Shown one piece after another: positions 1-8,434 of a DNA stretch of 64,000 bases (position 1 is the first letter of the stretch; each line of letters opens with the position of its first letter). Both the position numbers and the translations under genes were made by a program. The stretch spans positions 216,513 through 280,512 of the forward strand of contig NZ_JAENIM010000041.1 in NCBI RefSeq assembly GCF_016595495.1. Reading direction: 5' to 3'. A model generated the notes under the pieces. That model searched no databases. It was not told the DNA's origin and was given only the letters and a program-made list of their open reading frames with translations. Source of the stretch: Persicirhabdus sediminis. Its GTDB lineage: Bacteria; Verrucomicrobiota; Verrucomicrobiia; Verrucomicrobiales; Akkermansiaceae.

Positions 1-666
1 AAATACAAAGAGCGTTTTTGTAACTTAGAAAAATTCGTTAAAGAACTCAAAGAGCGCTACAGCCGATGGTATAACAAAACTCACGGTAGACGCGGCGCGC
101 TATGGATGGGCCGTTACAAAAGCGTACTGGTTGAGTCGACTAACAAAGCCGAAGAATACGAAACTGGTGAAGATTTCACCGCGCTGCACGCCATCTCTGC
201 CTACATCGATCTGAACCCAGTTAGAGCGTGCATCGTTAGCGATCCAAAAGACTACCGCTGGTGTGGTTACGCCGCCGCGCTAGCTGGCAGCAAACGCTGT
301 CGCTACGGGCTCTGCGAGGTGATGCGCGTAGCGCAAACTAGCTGGAAGAAAAACGCCCATCGATACCGACTCTGGCTGATAGGAGACGCAGCTGTCACTG
401 ATGAAAATGCCAAATCCCAGCTAGAAAATGAACGTGCTAGAGAGGGCAAAATCTCACCCGCCGAGCTGCTACGACACAAAATAAAATACTTCACCGACGG
501 CGTCGCCATCGGCGGCAAAGCCTTTATCAACAATCAATTCAGAACTCACCGCAAAAAATTTGGCAAGAAACGCAAGCAAGGCGCAAAGCCTATCACCTCA
601 GCTGGCCAGCCAGCTGAAAGTCCTAGCAAACTCTACAGTCTGCGCGGATTCCATGGCTCGAGTTAG
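1..666 (+). CDS. REP-associated tyrosine transposase (Y1_Tnp/RAYT), 5' end outside window
   Basis: The reading frame is open from base 1 and aligns with residues from about 187 onward of the intact gene at 55268-56467, so the start and the HxH metal site lie outside the window. The catalytic-tyrosine segment is seen as YIDLNPVRACIV; the intact copy has Gly where this one has Cys. Over about 165 shared residues the two proteins differ at about 13 positions, and many DNA differences are synonymous, so this is not a fresh duplicate and it looks selected. The C-terminal 25 or so residues are unrelated to those of the other copy. RAYTs are single-stranded DNA nickases linked to REP palindromes, and a nested hairpin follows at 707-745. 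The function is inferred from the family. Confidence 0.8.
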   Translation, partial: KYKERFCNLEKFVKELKERYSRWYNKTHGRRGALWMGRYKSVLVESTNKAEEYETGEDFTALHAISAYIDLNPVRACIVSDPKDYRWCGYAAALAGSKRCRYGLCEVMRVAQTSWKKNAHRYRLWLIGDAAVTDENAKSQLENERAREGKISPAELLRHKIKYFTDGVAIGGKAFINNQFRTHRKKFGKKRKQGAKPITSAGQPAESPSKLYSLRGFHGSS

Positions 667-706
667 ATATGAAAAAAGAACTAGCTTAAAGCTTCAAGAA
701 AATGAA

Positions 707-745
707 CTCGCTGGATAAGGCGAATGACGCCAATTTCCCAGCGAG
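707..745. repeat. Nested hairpin, REP-like
   Basis: Outer arms CTCGCTGG (707-714) and CCAGCGAG (738-745) enclose a second perfect stem, GGCG (719-722) with CGCC (728-731). It begins about 40 bp after the transposase stop codon. There is no T-run, so it is not a typical intrinsic terminator. RAYT genes usually lie beside such palindromes. No matching hairpin was found after the second transposase copy, so the REP assignment is tentative. Confidence 0.4.
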
Positions 746-806
746 CTAAATAGGATGGGGTTTCTCGCCCGCATTAATGTACGAGCGGGTTGCTTCAGCT
801 GATTGT

Positions 807-2786
807 TTATTTGCTCTGCGTAAACTTCACGCAGGCGCCGCCGCCAGGAGCAAGTTTGAGCTCTAGAGTATCCTCAGCGCTGACTTGTAAAGTTTTGCTT
901 TGGTAGGCCTCTTTGTTGGATTCAAAATGAGCGTCAGCTGCGTCTTGGAAGATGGTGGCTGTCCATTGGCCAGCTTTTAAGAATTTGAGATCAACATTGA
1001 GCTCGCGAGCTTGTTCGTTAGTTGTAGCAGCTAGCAGAATGTTATCTTTATTGCGGCGCATCATCACTGCGTATTCGCCGATTTCACCAGCTAGCGTGCG
1101 GCTCTCTAACCATGGTTGTGATTGGTTAGCGATGAAGTCAAACAGCTCTGGGTGCTCGGCGTAAGATTCAGGCGCATCGAGAATGATACTTTGTCCGCTG
1201 AATACGATCAATGTACGAGCGCATTCACCAACGATAGTTGATGGGATCGGCTGGAAAACGCGCGGTCTATCAGTATGTGCATCTGTGAGGCCAAACATGC
1301 CGTTGTTCATATCGATTGGCCCACCGAGCATGTTGACAAAGATTGAGGTGTGGAAAGTCGTTGGGCTAAATGAGCGCTTGCCGTCAGCCTGTGCGTGACA
1401 GTACTCGCGAGTGGTGCAGTTAGGCCAGGTGCGGTAATCGCCGCTAGGCATTACTGGGTTGTCGTGGAAGTTACACATCAGCTTGTACTTCGCACAAAGC
1501 TGGATGATTTGGTTAGTTTTGTTGACCTTGTCCTGACGGCCTTTGCCGCGCATGAATCCATATTTGATTCCAGCTGCGCCCCACTCTTGGTAGGTTTTCA
1601 GCGTATTTTCGAAGTCGTAGTTGATGCGAGCTTTGTCGTTAATGTAGAGGAAGATGCCGACGTTTTTCTCATTACCATATTTGATCAATGCTGGGATATC
1701 GATAGGGTCTTTCCAGTCAGCTGGGGCATCCTTGCGCTCGATGTGGCCATTGTCACTCTGGAAGACTAGGTGGTCACGGCTCGTTGTTGGATCTGATTTT
1801 GGGTCAAACTCTTTACCGTACCAGTTAGCGTCTAGCAGTAGGTAGGGGACGTTAGTGGCACTGGCGTAGTCGATGAATCTTTTCCATGATTTCATATCGA
1901 GCCCGTACTCGAAGCCGTCGTCAGTTTTGTACCCCCATGTCCTCCAGTCCCAGAAGGTGACGCCAGGTTTCACCCATTCGAACTCACCGTTAGGTGCGGG
2001 AGGGTTGAGGTTTTCTACCAGTGAGGCATCTATCAATCCACCTGGAGTATCGCTGGTGAGGAGGACTCGCCATGGTGTGCTAAATGGTAGAGTTACTGTG
2101 GAAGGCTCTATTTTACAGTAGAAATGCGTGCTGTTGGATTTGCTAAAGATGTCCATCCAGCTGAAATTTACCAGCTGTGCTTCAGTGATAGAAAAGTAAC
2201 CTTGCTCAGATTTGACGGTGGTGGGCAGCCGGCGGGTACCGTCGATTTCGCTAAATGTCTCAGGGCCTACATTTGGGCGCTCGCCATTATACGACCAGCT
2301 AGTGCCATCGATAGCAAAATGAAATTCGCTCAAGTCTTGGGTGATAGATAGTTCGCTATTTGGGTTTTCACCATCGATAGAGGTGAGGTGATAGCGGTAG
2401 GCTATGCCTTCATCGTAGACACGGAAAATAACTGTGAGATCTACTTTGCCGCCGTCAGCTGGGTTGAGGTTGATCTGCAGCTCCTGATAGTCGTCGACAA
2501 TATTTTCCCGTTTGCCAAACACTGGCTGCCAAGTGGCATTGTGGTGGCTGGTATTCATCGACTCGACTTTCCATACTGGCGCGATATCACCCCACTGGAG
2601 ACCAAGGGTACTTTTGGCTAGAATCGCTTTGCCATCGCGCTCCAGTTGATAGTAAATCTCGCCATTTTCCTCAAATACGCTCAGCGCATTGCGGCGGTCT
2701 GGGGAAAAGTGCTGGTTATCATCTGCTGAGATCAACGCGTTTGAACACAGGATAAGGAAGGCAGAAGTTTTGAGTGTTTTAGTCAT
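807..2786 (-). CDS. Glycoside hydrolase family 97 (alpha-glucosidase/alpha-galactosidase type)
   Basis: The protein has about 659 residues. I chose the ATG at 2786 and not the upstream one at 2825, because it starts a clean signal peptide (MTKTLKTSAFLILCSNALIS, then ADD). The enzyme should therefore be exported. An N-terminal beta domain (roughly 25-280) precedes a barrel that opens with TFWDWRTWGYKTDD, typical of GH97. The segment GIKYGFMRG followed by NFHDNPVMPSGDYRTWPN matches the family core. The retaining subgroup has an aspartate nucleophile in 'VDFM' at this point; here it reads YGFM, closer to the inverting SusB-like subgroup, but I cannot assign the catalytic glutamates with certainty. 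It releases alpha-linked galactose or glucose from glycans in the periplasm. It lies alone, with a perfect dyad upstream at 2870-2891. Confidence 0.88.
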   Translation of the reverse strand: MTKTLKTSAFLILCSNALISADDNQHFSPDRRNALSVFEENGEIYYQLERDGKAILAKSTLGLQWGDIAPVWKVESMNTSHHNATWQPVFGKRENIVDDYQELQINLNPADGGKVDLTVIFRVYDEGIAYRYHLTSIDGENPNSELSITQDLSEFHFAIDGTSWSYNGERPNVGPETFSEIDGTRRLPTTVKSEQGYFSITEAQLVNFSWMDIFSKSNSTHFYCKIEPSTVTLPFSTPWRVLLTSDTPGGLIDASLVENLNPPAPNGEFEWVKPGVTFWDWRTWGYKTDDGFEYGLDMKSWKRFIDYASATNVPYLLLDANWYGKEFDPKSDPTTSRDHLVFQSDNGHIERKDAPADWKDPIDIPALIKYGNEKNVGIFLYINDKARINYDFENTLKTYQEWGAAGIKYGFMRGKGRQDKVNKTNQIIQLCAKYKLMCNFHDNPVMPSGDYRTWPNCTTREYCHAQADGKRSFSPTTFHTSIFVNMLGGPIDMNNGMFGLTDAHTDRPRVFQPIPSTIVGECARTLIVFSGQSIILDAPESYAEHPELFDFIANQSQPWLESRTLAGEIGEYAVMMRRNKDNILLAATTNEQARELNVDLKFLKAGQWTATIFQDAADAHFESNKEAYQSKTLQVSAEDTLELKLAPGGGACVKFTQSK

Positions 2787-2869
2787 CAGAGAGCCAAAAG
2801 TAGTTCTTTTGGTGATGATGAACAAAATTTAGCCGCCTTGCAATGCACTCTTTTAGATTTGGTAGATAT

Positions 2870-2891
2870 ATTTTCTAACTCATTAGAAAAT
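2870..2891. promoter_or_regulatory. Perfect dyad upstream of GH97 gene, candidate operator
   Basis: Arms ATTTTCTAA and TTAGAAAAT (9 bp each) are separated by 4 nt, between the stop of the MOSC gene (2912) and the GH97 start (2786). It is too AT-rich and lacks a T-run for a terminator. A repressor operator for the glycosidase is the simplest reading. This is inference only. Confidence 0.4.
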
Positions 2892-2911
2892 GATAACTAT
2901 CTCACCCTGAT

Positions 2912-3400
2912 CTAGCTGGTGATTTGTAAACTAGCTGAGCCTAACTTAAACGATCCACTAGAGAGGATTTTACACCTCAGTCCACCATTACCTTTGAGGA
3001 TTTCCTCTGTGCCCTCGCAGCCAGTAGCGCTATCCATCCAGTAGCACGGTCGGCACTCCTCGGTGGCGAGGAAACGGATGCCGTTGATGGTAAACTCTTT
3101 ACTGATTAGGCAGTTAAGGTCGACGCCCGTGGTGATCACATTGCGGCGAAAGGTGCTGGCGGGTAGCTCTGGCTGCTTGGTAAAATCGCGAACTTGCGCA
3201 ACGATAGCTGAGTTGAAAAAGGTGATTTGTCCTTTGTAGTCGTCTTTCCAGTCAAAGAAACGATCGTCAACGATGCCGCGGCCAGCTATCAGTTCGATTT
3301 CATTTTGTTCGATGATAGGGCTGGTTCCAGCTGGTTTGCCGTGGTGGCCAAAGTAGTTGTGCGCTTTGGAAGTGAAAAGGTGATCGATATTAATGAGCAT
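2912..3400 (-). CDS. MOSC-domain protein
   Basis: This 162-residue protein matches the MOSC fold (the molybdenum cofactor sulfurase C-terminal domain family): GRGIVDDRFF early, RRNVITTGVDLN in the middle, and the cysteine motif ECRPCYWMD towards the end. MOSC proteins bind or sulfurate the molybdenum cofactor or act as molybdoenzyme components. The ATG at 3400 lies a few bases after the moaA stop, and this is the last gene of the nap-moa operon. The context suggests handling of the cofactor made with MoaA or used by NapA; the exact reaction cannot be read from the sequence. Confidence 0.85.
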   Translation of the reverse strand: MLINIDHLFTSKAHNYFGHHGKPAGTSPIIEQNEIELIAGRGIVDDRFFDWKDDYKGQITFFNSAIVAQVRDFTKQPELPASTFRRNVITTGVDLNCLISKEFTINGIRFLATEECRPCYWMDSATGCEGTEEILKGNGGLRCKILSSGSFKLGSASLQITS

Positions 3401-3404
3401 GATG

Positions 3405-4397
3405 TTAGCCTCCTAGATAGGACATCTCGGGTTTGGTGTGGGTTGCCGACGAGCGGATCTGTGAGTAGCGGTCGTTGCGGAAATGCCAGATTTCAGCCAG
3501 CCTAGCAGCTAGCTGCTTATCATCCATGTCTGAGCGCAGTAATGATTTGATGTCGTGACCGTTAGCAGCAAAGAGACAGGTGAATAAATGACCGTCAGCT
3601 GACAGGCGGGCTCGTGTGCAGTCACCGCAGAATGGCTTGGTGACAGAGGAAATAAAACCTAGCTCGGCGTCGCCAGCTTTGAACCTTAGAGCGGTTTCTC
3701 CCAGCTGGCTGGGTGGCAGTTCTTCCAGCTGGTAGTGTTTGGACAGTTCCTTTTGAATCTCGGCGGATGGCATGACTTGGTCTAACTTCCACCCGTTAGT
3801 GTTGCCGGTGTCCATGAATTCAATGAATCGCAGGGTAAGCCCGTGAGCCATAGCGTATTGGCTTAGGGGAATGATTTCCCTCTCGTTGACACCTTTTTGG
3901 ATTACCGCATTCACCTTGACGCCAAGTCCGGCGTCTTGCGCGGCTTCGATGCCCATCATGATGCTTTCCACGGATGATTTATCGCCATTCATTGAGCGGA
4001 AGATGCTAGCAGAAATGGCATCTAGCGAAACAGTAACGCGGTGCAAGCCTGCATCTTTGAGTAGCTGTGCTTTTTGCGCTAACATGGATCCGTTAGTGGT
4101 CATTGCAATGTCGCGGATTCCTTCTAGCTGGCTGAGCTGAGCGATGAGGATGTGGAGGTCTTTGCGCAGCATTGGTTCGCCGCCAGTGATGCGGATTTTT
4201 TCCACGCCGAGCTGGCTGGCTAGACGGGCGGTACGGGTGACTTCCTCGAAGCTGAGGATTTCAGCATGTGGTAGAAATTGATAGTTTTCCCCAAAGATCT
4301 CAGCAGGCATGCAGTAGCGGCAGCGAAAGTTGCAGCGATCCGTTACTGAAATTCGTAAGTCGCGCAATGGGCGCGTTAGTTGATCTAGGGTCTGCAT
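3405..4397 (-). CDS. moaA: GTP 3',8-cyclase MoaA (radical SAM)
   Basis: MoaA opens GTP to 3',8-cyclo-7,8-dihydro-GTP, the first step of molybdopterin synthesis. The protein has 330 residues from the ATG at 4397, which lies 2 nt after the preceding gene's stop; a longer in-frame extension to 4469 would overlap that gene and is not family-like. It shows the N-terminal radical-SAM cluster motif CNFRCRYC (residues 22-29), TGGEPMLR for SAM binding, the second cluster motif CGDCTRARLSADGHLFTC, and the C-terminal Gly-Gly essential in this family. It is co-transcribed with nap genes, which fits the molybdopterin demand of NapA. Other moa genes are not in the window. Confidence 0.96.
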   Translation of the reverse strand: MQTLDQLTRPLRDLRISVTDRCNFRCRYCMPAEIFGENYQFLPHAEILSFEEVTRTARLASQLGVEKIRITGGEPMLRKDLHILIAQLSQLEGIRDIAMTTNGSMLAQKAQLLKDAGLHRVTVSLDAISASIFRSMNGDKSSVESIMMGIEAAQDAGLGVKVNAVIQKGVNEREIIPLSQYAMAHGLTLRFIEFMDTGNTNGWKLDQVMPSAEIQKELSKHYQLEELPPSQLGETALRFKAGDAELGFISSVTKPFCGDCTRARLSADGHLFTCLFAANGHDIKSLLRSDMDDKQLAARLAEIWHFRNDRYSQIRSSATHTKPEMSYLGG

Positions 4398-4399
4398 GC

Positions 4400-4711
4400 T
4401 TAGAAGTTGTGCTGGATACGAGTGATACGAAATGCGCCCTGTGGTGCCTGCATGATGGTATCCCACCACTGGGATCCTTCGTGCTGGTAGCGTATTTGTA
4501 GCCCTCGCAGTTGCCCCGCAATAAGCATGGCGGCAGCCTCATGCAACTCCAGATTCTGCTGATCATTGACATATTCTTGAGCGGCAAACTTCGGCAAGAC
4601 CTCTATCAGCTCCGTACACTTGTTGATGTCGTCAATTAAGTTGTGGATGAATGAGGCGTCGATATCTGCTTGGTGTAGATCTTGGGTGATTGTAGGTGAT
4701 TCTTCAGACAT
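4400..4711 (-). CDS. Conserved-looking protein of unknown function in nap-moa operon
   Basis: I do not recognise the family. The protein has 103 residues, is mostly helical in its first two thirds, and ends in an aromatic-rich segment (GLQIRYQHEGSQWWDTIM, then FRITRIQHNF). It has no signal peptide, cysteine motif or membrane segment. The ATG at 4711 overlaps the stop of the ferredoxin gene by 8 nt, and its stop is 2 nt before moaA, so it is tightly coupled to both. A small cytoplasmic accessory role in molybdoenzyme maturation is a guess from context. Confidence 0.75.
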   Translation of the reverse strand: MSEESPTITQDLHQADIDASFIHNLIDDINKCTELIEVLPKFAAQEYVNDQQNLELHEAAAMLIAGQLRGLQIRYQHEGSQWWDTIMQAPQGAFRITRIQHNF

Positions 4712-5099
4712 GGTTAGGGTGATTTGCTAGTTGGATAGCATTTTGGGGAGCTGGGCAACGGTCGATACACTGGCCGCAGCCAGTGCAATGATCGGCGACG
4801 ATCGTGGGTTTACCATAAGTTCTAGCAATCGCACCTGGCTCAGGGCAATGCTCAACACAAGTAGAACAAAATGAACCCTGCCATGCGAGGCATTTAGCTG
4901 TATTGATAATGGCACACTGTGCGCCAGCTGGGTTTTCTATATCATCATCCAGCTGGTGGGATGTCTCTGTTGGAGCTTGGGTATAGGCGACTAGTTGGTC
5001 ATCATTAGCGGCATGTTCATCTGGCTCAGGGCGAATGATTTGGCGAAACCTGAGAAATAAATCACGGCGCGAGACGACTTTAGGGCGATGCTCAGACAT
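4704..5099 (-). CDS. napF: NapF-like 4Fe-4S ferredoxin
   Basis: The protein has about 131 residues starting at the ATG 5099; a TTG at 5111 is possible but less likely. The N-terminus carries VSRRDLFLRF, a basic RRDLF stretch seen in NapF/NapG-type proteins. The C-terminal half holds cysteine clusters: C..C..CSTCVEHCP, then CTGCGQCIDRCP, enough for two 4Fe-4S centres. NapF is a cytoplasmic protein that interacts with NapA during its maturation. Order and overlap (napA, cytochrome, this gene) support the nap assignment. The symbol is tentative because a general ferredoxin role cannot be excluded. Confidence 0.75.
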   Translation of the reverse strand: MSEHRPKVVSRRDLFLRFRQIIRPEPDEHAANDDQLVAYTQAPTETSHQLDDDIENPAGAQCAIINTAKCLAWQGSFCSTCVEHCPEPGAIARTYGKPTIVADHCTGCGQCIDRCPAPQNAIQLANHPNHV

Positions 5100-5120
5100 T
5101 TTAGCGATCAATGGAAACCA

Positions 5121-5945
5121 TTATTCTGATAGAGGTATGGGCGACAATGGCATGGAATGGTTTTCCCTATTATCAAACAGGTCGTTAGGCGCGTGGCATT
5201 GCAGACAGTTTTGGCGATATGGGTGCGGGGAAGAAATAGCATGCGGTTGCTCAGGTCCGTGGCAGGAGTTGCAGTTTTGTCTCATCCATACTGGGTGGGG
5301 GACTGTAGGTGGCGCTCCGGGATAGGCTCTAGAGCCAGCACCCGGACGCAGAGTGCCGACAAAGTCGCTAGAAATTTTGAGACCTGTCGGGCCTGCGTAT
5401 CTAGCAAATCCAGCGCGATCACCACTGACGTGGCATTGCGTGCAACTGCTCATGTATGGGTGGGAAATCTCAGGTGCTCTTCTGCCAGCTATAATCCAGT
5501 TAGAACCAATGGCGTGGCAAACGATACACGACTCATTGTCGCGCGAGTTGATAGCATGTGGAATCACTGGTGGCGCACCGTCAAAGGCACGGCGAGCAAA
5601 CCGTTCGATGAGGATTTGGTCGCGCTGAGCTGGAGTGAGAGCTACCGTTTCCGCCATGGATGGTGGTTTTTGTGGCAGTTTGGTAAGCACGTTATTCCAG
5701 TTATTGTTAGCCTGCCACGTGGCATCGGGAATGTCGATGTAGCGTGGCGCTACTGGATAGTGCACCTGATCGCTAGTGCTGGCTTGAGCACCAGCTAGCC
5801 ATGGTGACTCAGCCTCATCGTCTAGCTTGTTTTGGCGCAGTCCCATAAAAAATCCTGAGACAGAAATCATGCCCACAATCATAAGCACGACCATGAGGAT
5901 GTCTCGGTGTTTGGCAAAATACCCTTGGTTTTGGTCCGAATTCAT
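5121..5945 (-). CDS. napB: Membrane-anchored tetraheme NapB-like cytochrome c
   Basis: This 274-residue protein has one N-terminal membrane segment (about 16-35) and a periplasmic part with four CxxCH haem sites at residues 140, 168, 225 and 247. The haems come as two similar pairs: APPVIPH...CIVCH...SHPYMSSCTQCH (124-172) and APPTVPH...CNSCH...PHPYRQNCLQCH (211-251). Classical NapB is a soluble dihaem subunit with one such pair, so this looks like an internal duplication plus an anchor. Next to napA it should hand electrons to the NapA iron-sulfur centre. The 'napB' label rests on the APPxIPH/HPY pattern and position. Confidence 0.85.
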   Translation of the reverse strand: MNSDQNQGYFAKHRDILMVVLMIVGMISVSGFFMGLRQNKLDDEAESPWLAGAQASTSDQVHYPVAPRYIDIPDATWQANNNWNNVLTKLPQKPPSMAETVALTPAQRDQILIERFARRAFDGAPPVIPHAINSRDNESCIVCHAIGSNWIIAGRRAPEISHPYMSSCTQCHVSGDRAGFARYAGPTGLKISSDFVGTLRPGAGSRAYPGAPPTVPHPVWMRQNCNSCHGPEQPHAISSPHPYRQNCLQCHAPNDLFDNRENHSMPLSPIPLSE

Positions 5946-5973
5946 AAGTGAGCTGGATTTTCAGTTAGGATTT

Positions 5974-8400
5974 TTATGGTAGCGGTTGTTCTGGCTGAGC
6001 GTCTGGATGGAATTTCTCCACTCTAACGGCGCATTTTTTGTAATCCGGTTCTTTAGAAACTGGGCAATGGGCGTCGATGGTGACGTCATTGATGAGTTTG
6101 GTTTCATCAAAGAAAGGAACAAATACAGTGCCCTCTGGTGGGCTGGCGCGGCCGTTGATCCACACGGGAAGAATCATTTCTCCGCGGCGGGAAATCACGC
6201 GGGCTTGATCGCCATTGTTGAGTCCTTGTTTTTCTGCGTCCTGAGGGTTCATCTCCACGTAGGCTCCGGGCATGGCATTGCGCAGTTGTTCTACGCGCAT
6301 GGTCATTGAGCCACTGTGCCAGTGCTCGAGCACGCGACCGGTACACAGCCATGTTGGAAATTCTTCGTCGGGTGATTCTTCAGGATCTTCGTACGGGCAG
6401 AACCAAATGAGCGCTTTGTCGTCCTTGGTGACGGAGTGATAGAATTGAATACCTTTGCCTTTTTCGACAAATGGATCGTCAAATTCAGAGAAGCGGAAGC
6501 GGGTTTCACGGAAGGTGCCATCTTTCTGCTCAACCACAGGCCAGCGCAGTCCTTGTGATTTCACCAGCACATCGTATGGGGCCACGTGTTTGTGTTTCAT
6601 GTGGCTGAATGGGCGGTATTCTTCGTAGAGTGCTTTGTCGGTATTGATGTCGTGGTAATGATCGTAGTCCCAGATAGGCACGACTTCACCTTGTTCGTCT
6701 TTGACGGTGAATAGGAAGTCGCCGTTTTTGTCTTTCATGCCAGGGTGACCCATTTCGAAGAGTTTTCTAGCAATGGCAATGGTCATCCATGCGTCTTCGC
6801 GTGCTTGCCCTGGCGGTTCGACTTGTTTGAACCATTGCTGAGTTCTGCGCTCTGAGTTGCCGTAAATACCGCCTTTTTCTACCCAAAGAGCAGCTGGGAG
6901 AACGAGGTCAGCTAGCTTGGTTGTAGCTGTTGGATAGACTTCGGAAACGATGAGGAATTTGTCATCAAGACCTTCCTTGGCGGTGAAAAGTTTGGCTAAG
7001 TTAGGCAGCGTGTGGCCAGGGTTAGTGACCTGTACAAAGATGGTGGAAATGTCGCCACCTTTATCTGCTGGTGTGCAGAATTTTTCCCACATTTTCACTG
7101 TGTGGTAGCCAATCTGCGGGTTGATGCGCCCACGTTCCACGTTCCACCTATCTTCGCAGTCGCTTCTATCTGATTCTTTGGCGATGAGGCGGCCACCGGG
7201 CAAGGTGTGACATAAGGTGCCTACTTCGCGAGCTGTGCCGCATGCTGATGGTTGTCCTGTCAAGCTGGTTGGGGCATTGCCGGGAGTGCCAAAGTGGCCC
7301 GAGAGCAAATGAATGCCGTGGACGAGTCGGTTGATGGCGGTGCCGCGGAAATGCTGGTTCATGCCCATGCACCAGAGCGAGGTGATTTTCAGCTCTTTGT
7401 CGGCAAAGGTTTCAGCTAGGATTTTCAGCTGTTCTTCAGGGATGCCCGATAGCTCACTCGTATACTCAAATGTGTAGGTTTTGAGGTTTTCTTTGTATTC
7501 TTCAAAGGTGGACGGGCGGCCCATGAGGTCGCGAGTTTCGTCATCGACATCGATGCGGAAGTTGCAGTGTTTGGAAACAAACTCTTTGTCGTAGAGGTCG
7601 TTTTCTACCAGATAGTGAGCGATGCAGTTAGCAATGGCTAGGTCTGTCTGGGGTTTGAAATTCATGTAGTGATCGGCGAATTCGGTAGAGCGGGTTCTGC
7701 GCGTGCCGATGTCGATGATGGTGACTTTTTCGCCGCGTGACCTGCGGTCAACGATACGCGAGAATAATACGGGGTGCATTTCAGCTGGATTGTTACCCCA
7801 GAGGATAATCACATCGGCTTCGTCGAGGTCGTCATAACAGCCAGCTGGCTCATCAACGCCGTAGGTGGAGATGAAGCCGGTAACTGCTGAGGCCATGCAT
7901 AAGCGGGCATTGGGTTCGAGGTGGTTGTTTGATAGACCTGCTCGCATGAATTTCTGCGCTGCATATCCTTCTGGAATGGTCCACTGGCCTGAGCCGTAGA
8001 TGGCAAATTCTTTGGGTTTTTCGTAGATTCTTTTGGCAATGACTTCGATGGCTTCGTCCCAGCTGATGGGCTCGAGTTTGCCATTTTTCCGCAGCATTGG
8101 CTCCGTCAACCTGTCTTCGCCGTAGAGGATGCCGCCGACATGATAACCTTTCACACAGAGCAGCCCTTTGTTTACTTCTGCGTCTTCGTGGCCAGCGATG
8201 GCAACAACTTTACCGTCTTTGGTGCCTACTTTGACATGGCAGCCTGTACCGCAGAACCGGCAGGGAGCTTTGTCCCAGTGGATACCTTGGATGGTTTGGC
8301 CATGTTGTGTTGGCGCCACACCGGCCTTTGCTTTGGCAATGGAGGTGGCGGCTGCCATGGCCGATATTTTTAGGAAATCACGACGCTCGATGGATGACAT
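5974..8400 (-). CDS. napA: Periplasmic nitrate reductase catalytic subunit NapA
   Basis: This 808-residue bis-MGD molybdoenzyme reduces nitrate to nitrite in the periplasm. The start carries a twin-arginine signal (RRDFLK at 6-11), so it is exported folded through Tat. A 4Fe-4S cluster is bound by Cys47, Cys50, Cys54 and Cys82 (CRFCGTGC...LLCVKG), and the molybdenum ligand is Cys168 in NARLCMAS, as in Nap-type enzymes. The C-terminal MGD-binding domain runs to the end. Length fits NapA. It follows napD and precedes the tetraheme cytochrome, all minus strand. Formate dehydrogenase is disfavoured because no selenocysteine or Fdh context is seen. Confidence 0.95.
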   Translation of the reverse strand: MSSIERRDFLKISAMAAATSIAKAKAGVAPTQHGQTIQGIHWDKAPCRFCGTGCHVKVGTKDGKVVAIAGHEDAEVNKGLLCVKGYHVGGILYGEDRLTEPMLRKNGKLEPISWDEAIEVIAKRIYEKPKEFAIYGSGQWTIPEGYAAQKFMRAGLSNNHLEPNARLCMASAVTGFISTYGVDEPAGCYDDLDEADVIILWGNNPAEMHPVLFSRIVDRRSRGEKVTIIDIGTRRTRSTEFADHYMNFKPQTDLAIANCIAHYLVENDLYDKEFVSKHCNFRIDVDDETRDLMGRPSTFEEYKENLKTYTFEYTSELSGIPEEQLKILAETFADKELKITSLWCMGMNQHFRGTAINRLVHGIHLLSGHFGTPGNAPTSLTGQPSACGTAREVGTLCHTLPGGRLIAKESDRSDCEDRWNVERGRINPQIGYHTVKMWEKFCTPADKGGDISTIFVQVTNPGHTLPNLAKLFTAKEGLDDKFLIVSEVYPTATTKLADLVLPAALWVEKGGIYGNSERRTQQWFKQVEPPGQAREDAWMTIAIARKLFEMGHPGMKDKNGDFLFTVKDEQGEVVPIWDYDHYHDINTDKALYEEYRPFSHMKHKHVAPYDVLVKSQGLRWPVVEQKDGTFRETRFRFSEFDDPFVEKGKGIQFYHSVTKDDKALIWFCPYEDPEESPDEEFPTWLCTGRVLEHWHSGSMTMRVEQLRNAMPGAYVEMNPQDAEKQGLNNGDQARVISRRGEMILPVWINGRASPPEGTVFVPFFDETKLINDVTIDAHCPVSKEPDYKKCAVRVEKFHPDAQPEQPLP

Positions 8401-8434
8401 AAGGATAGATGGTTGGTTGATTGATTAGTGGGAG

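Noticed and set aside
5157-5798. Plus-strand frame of 213 codons opposite the NapB-like gene
   Set aside because: It overlaps a well-supported haem protein, with no domain and no plausible promoter.
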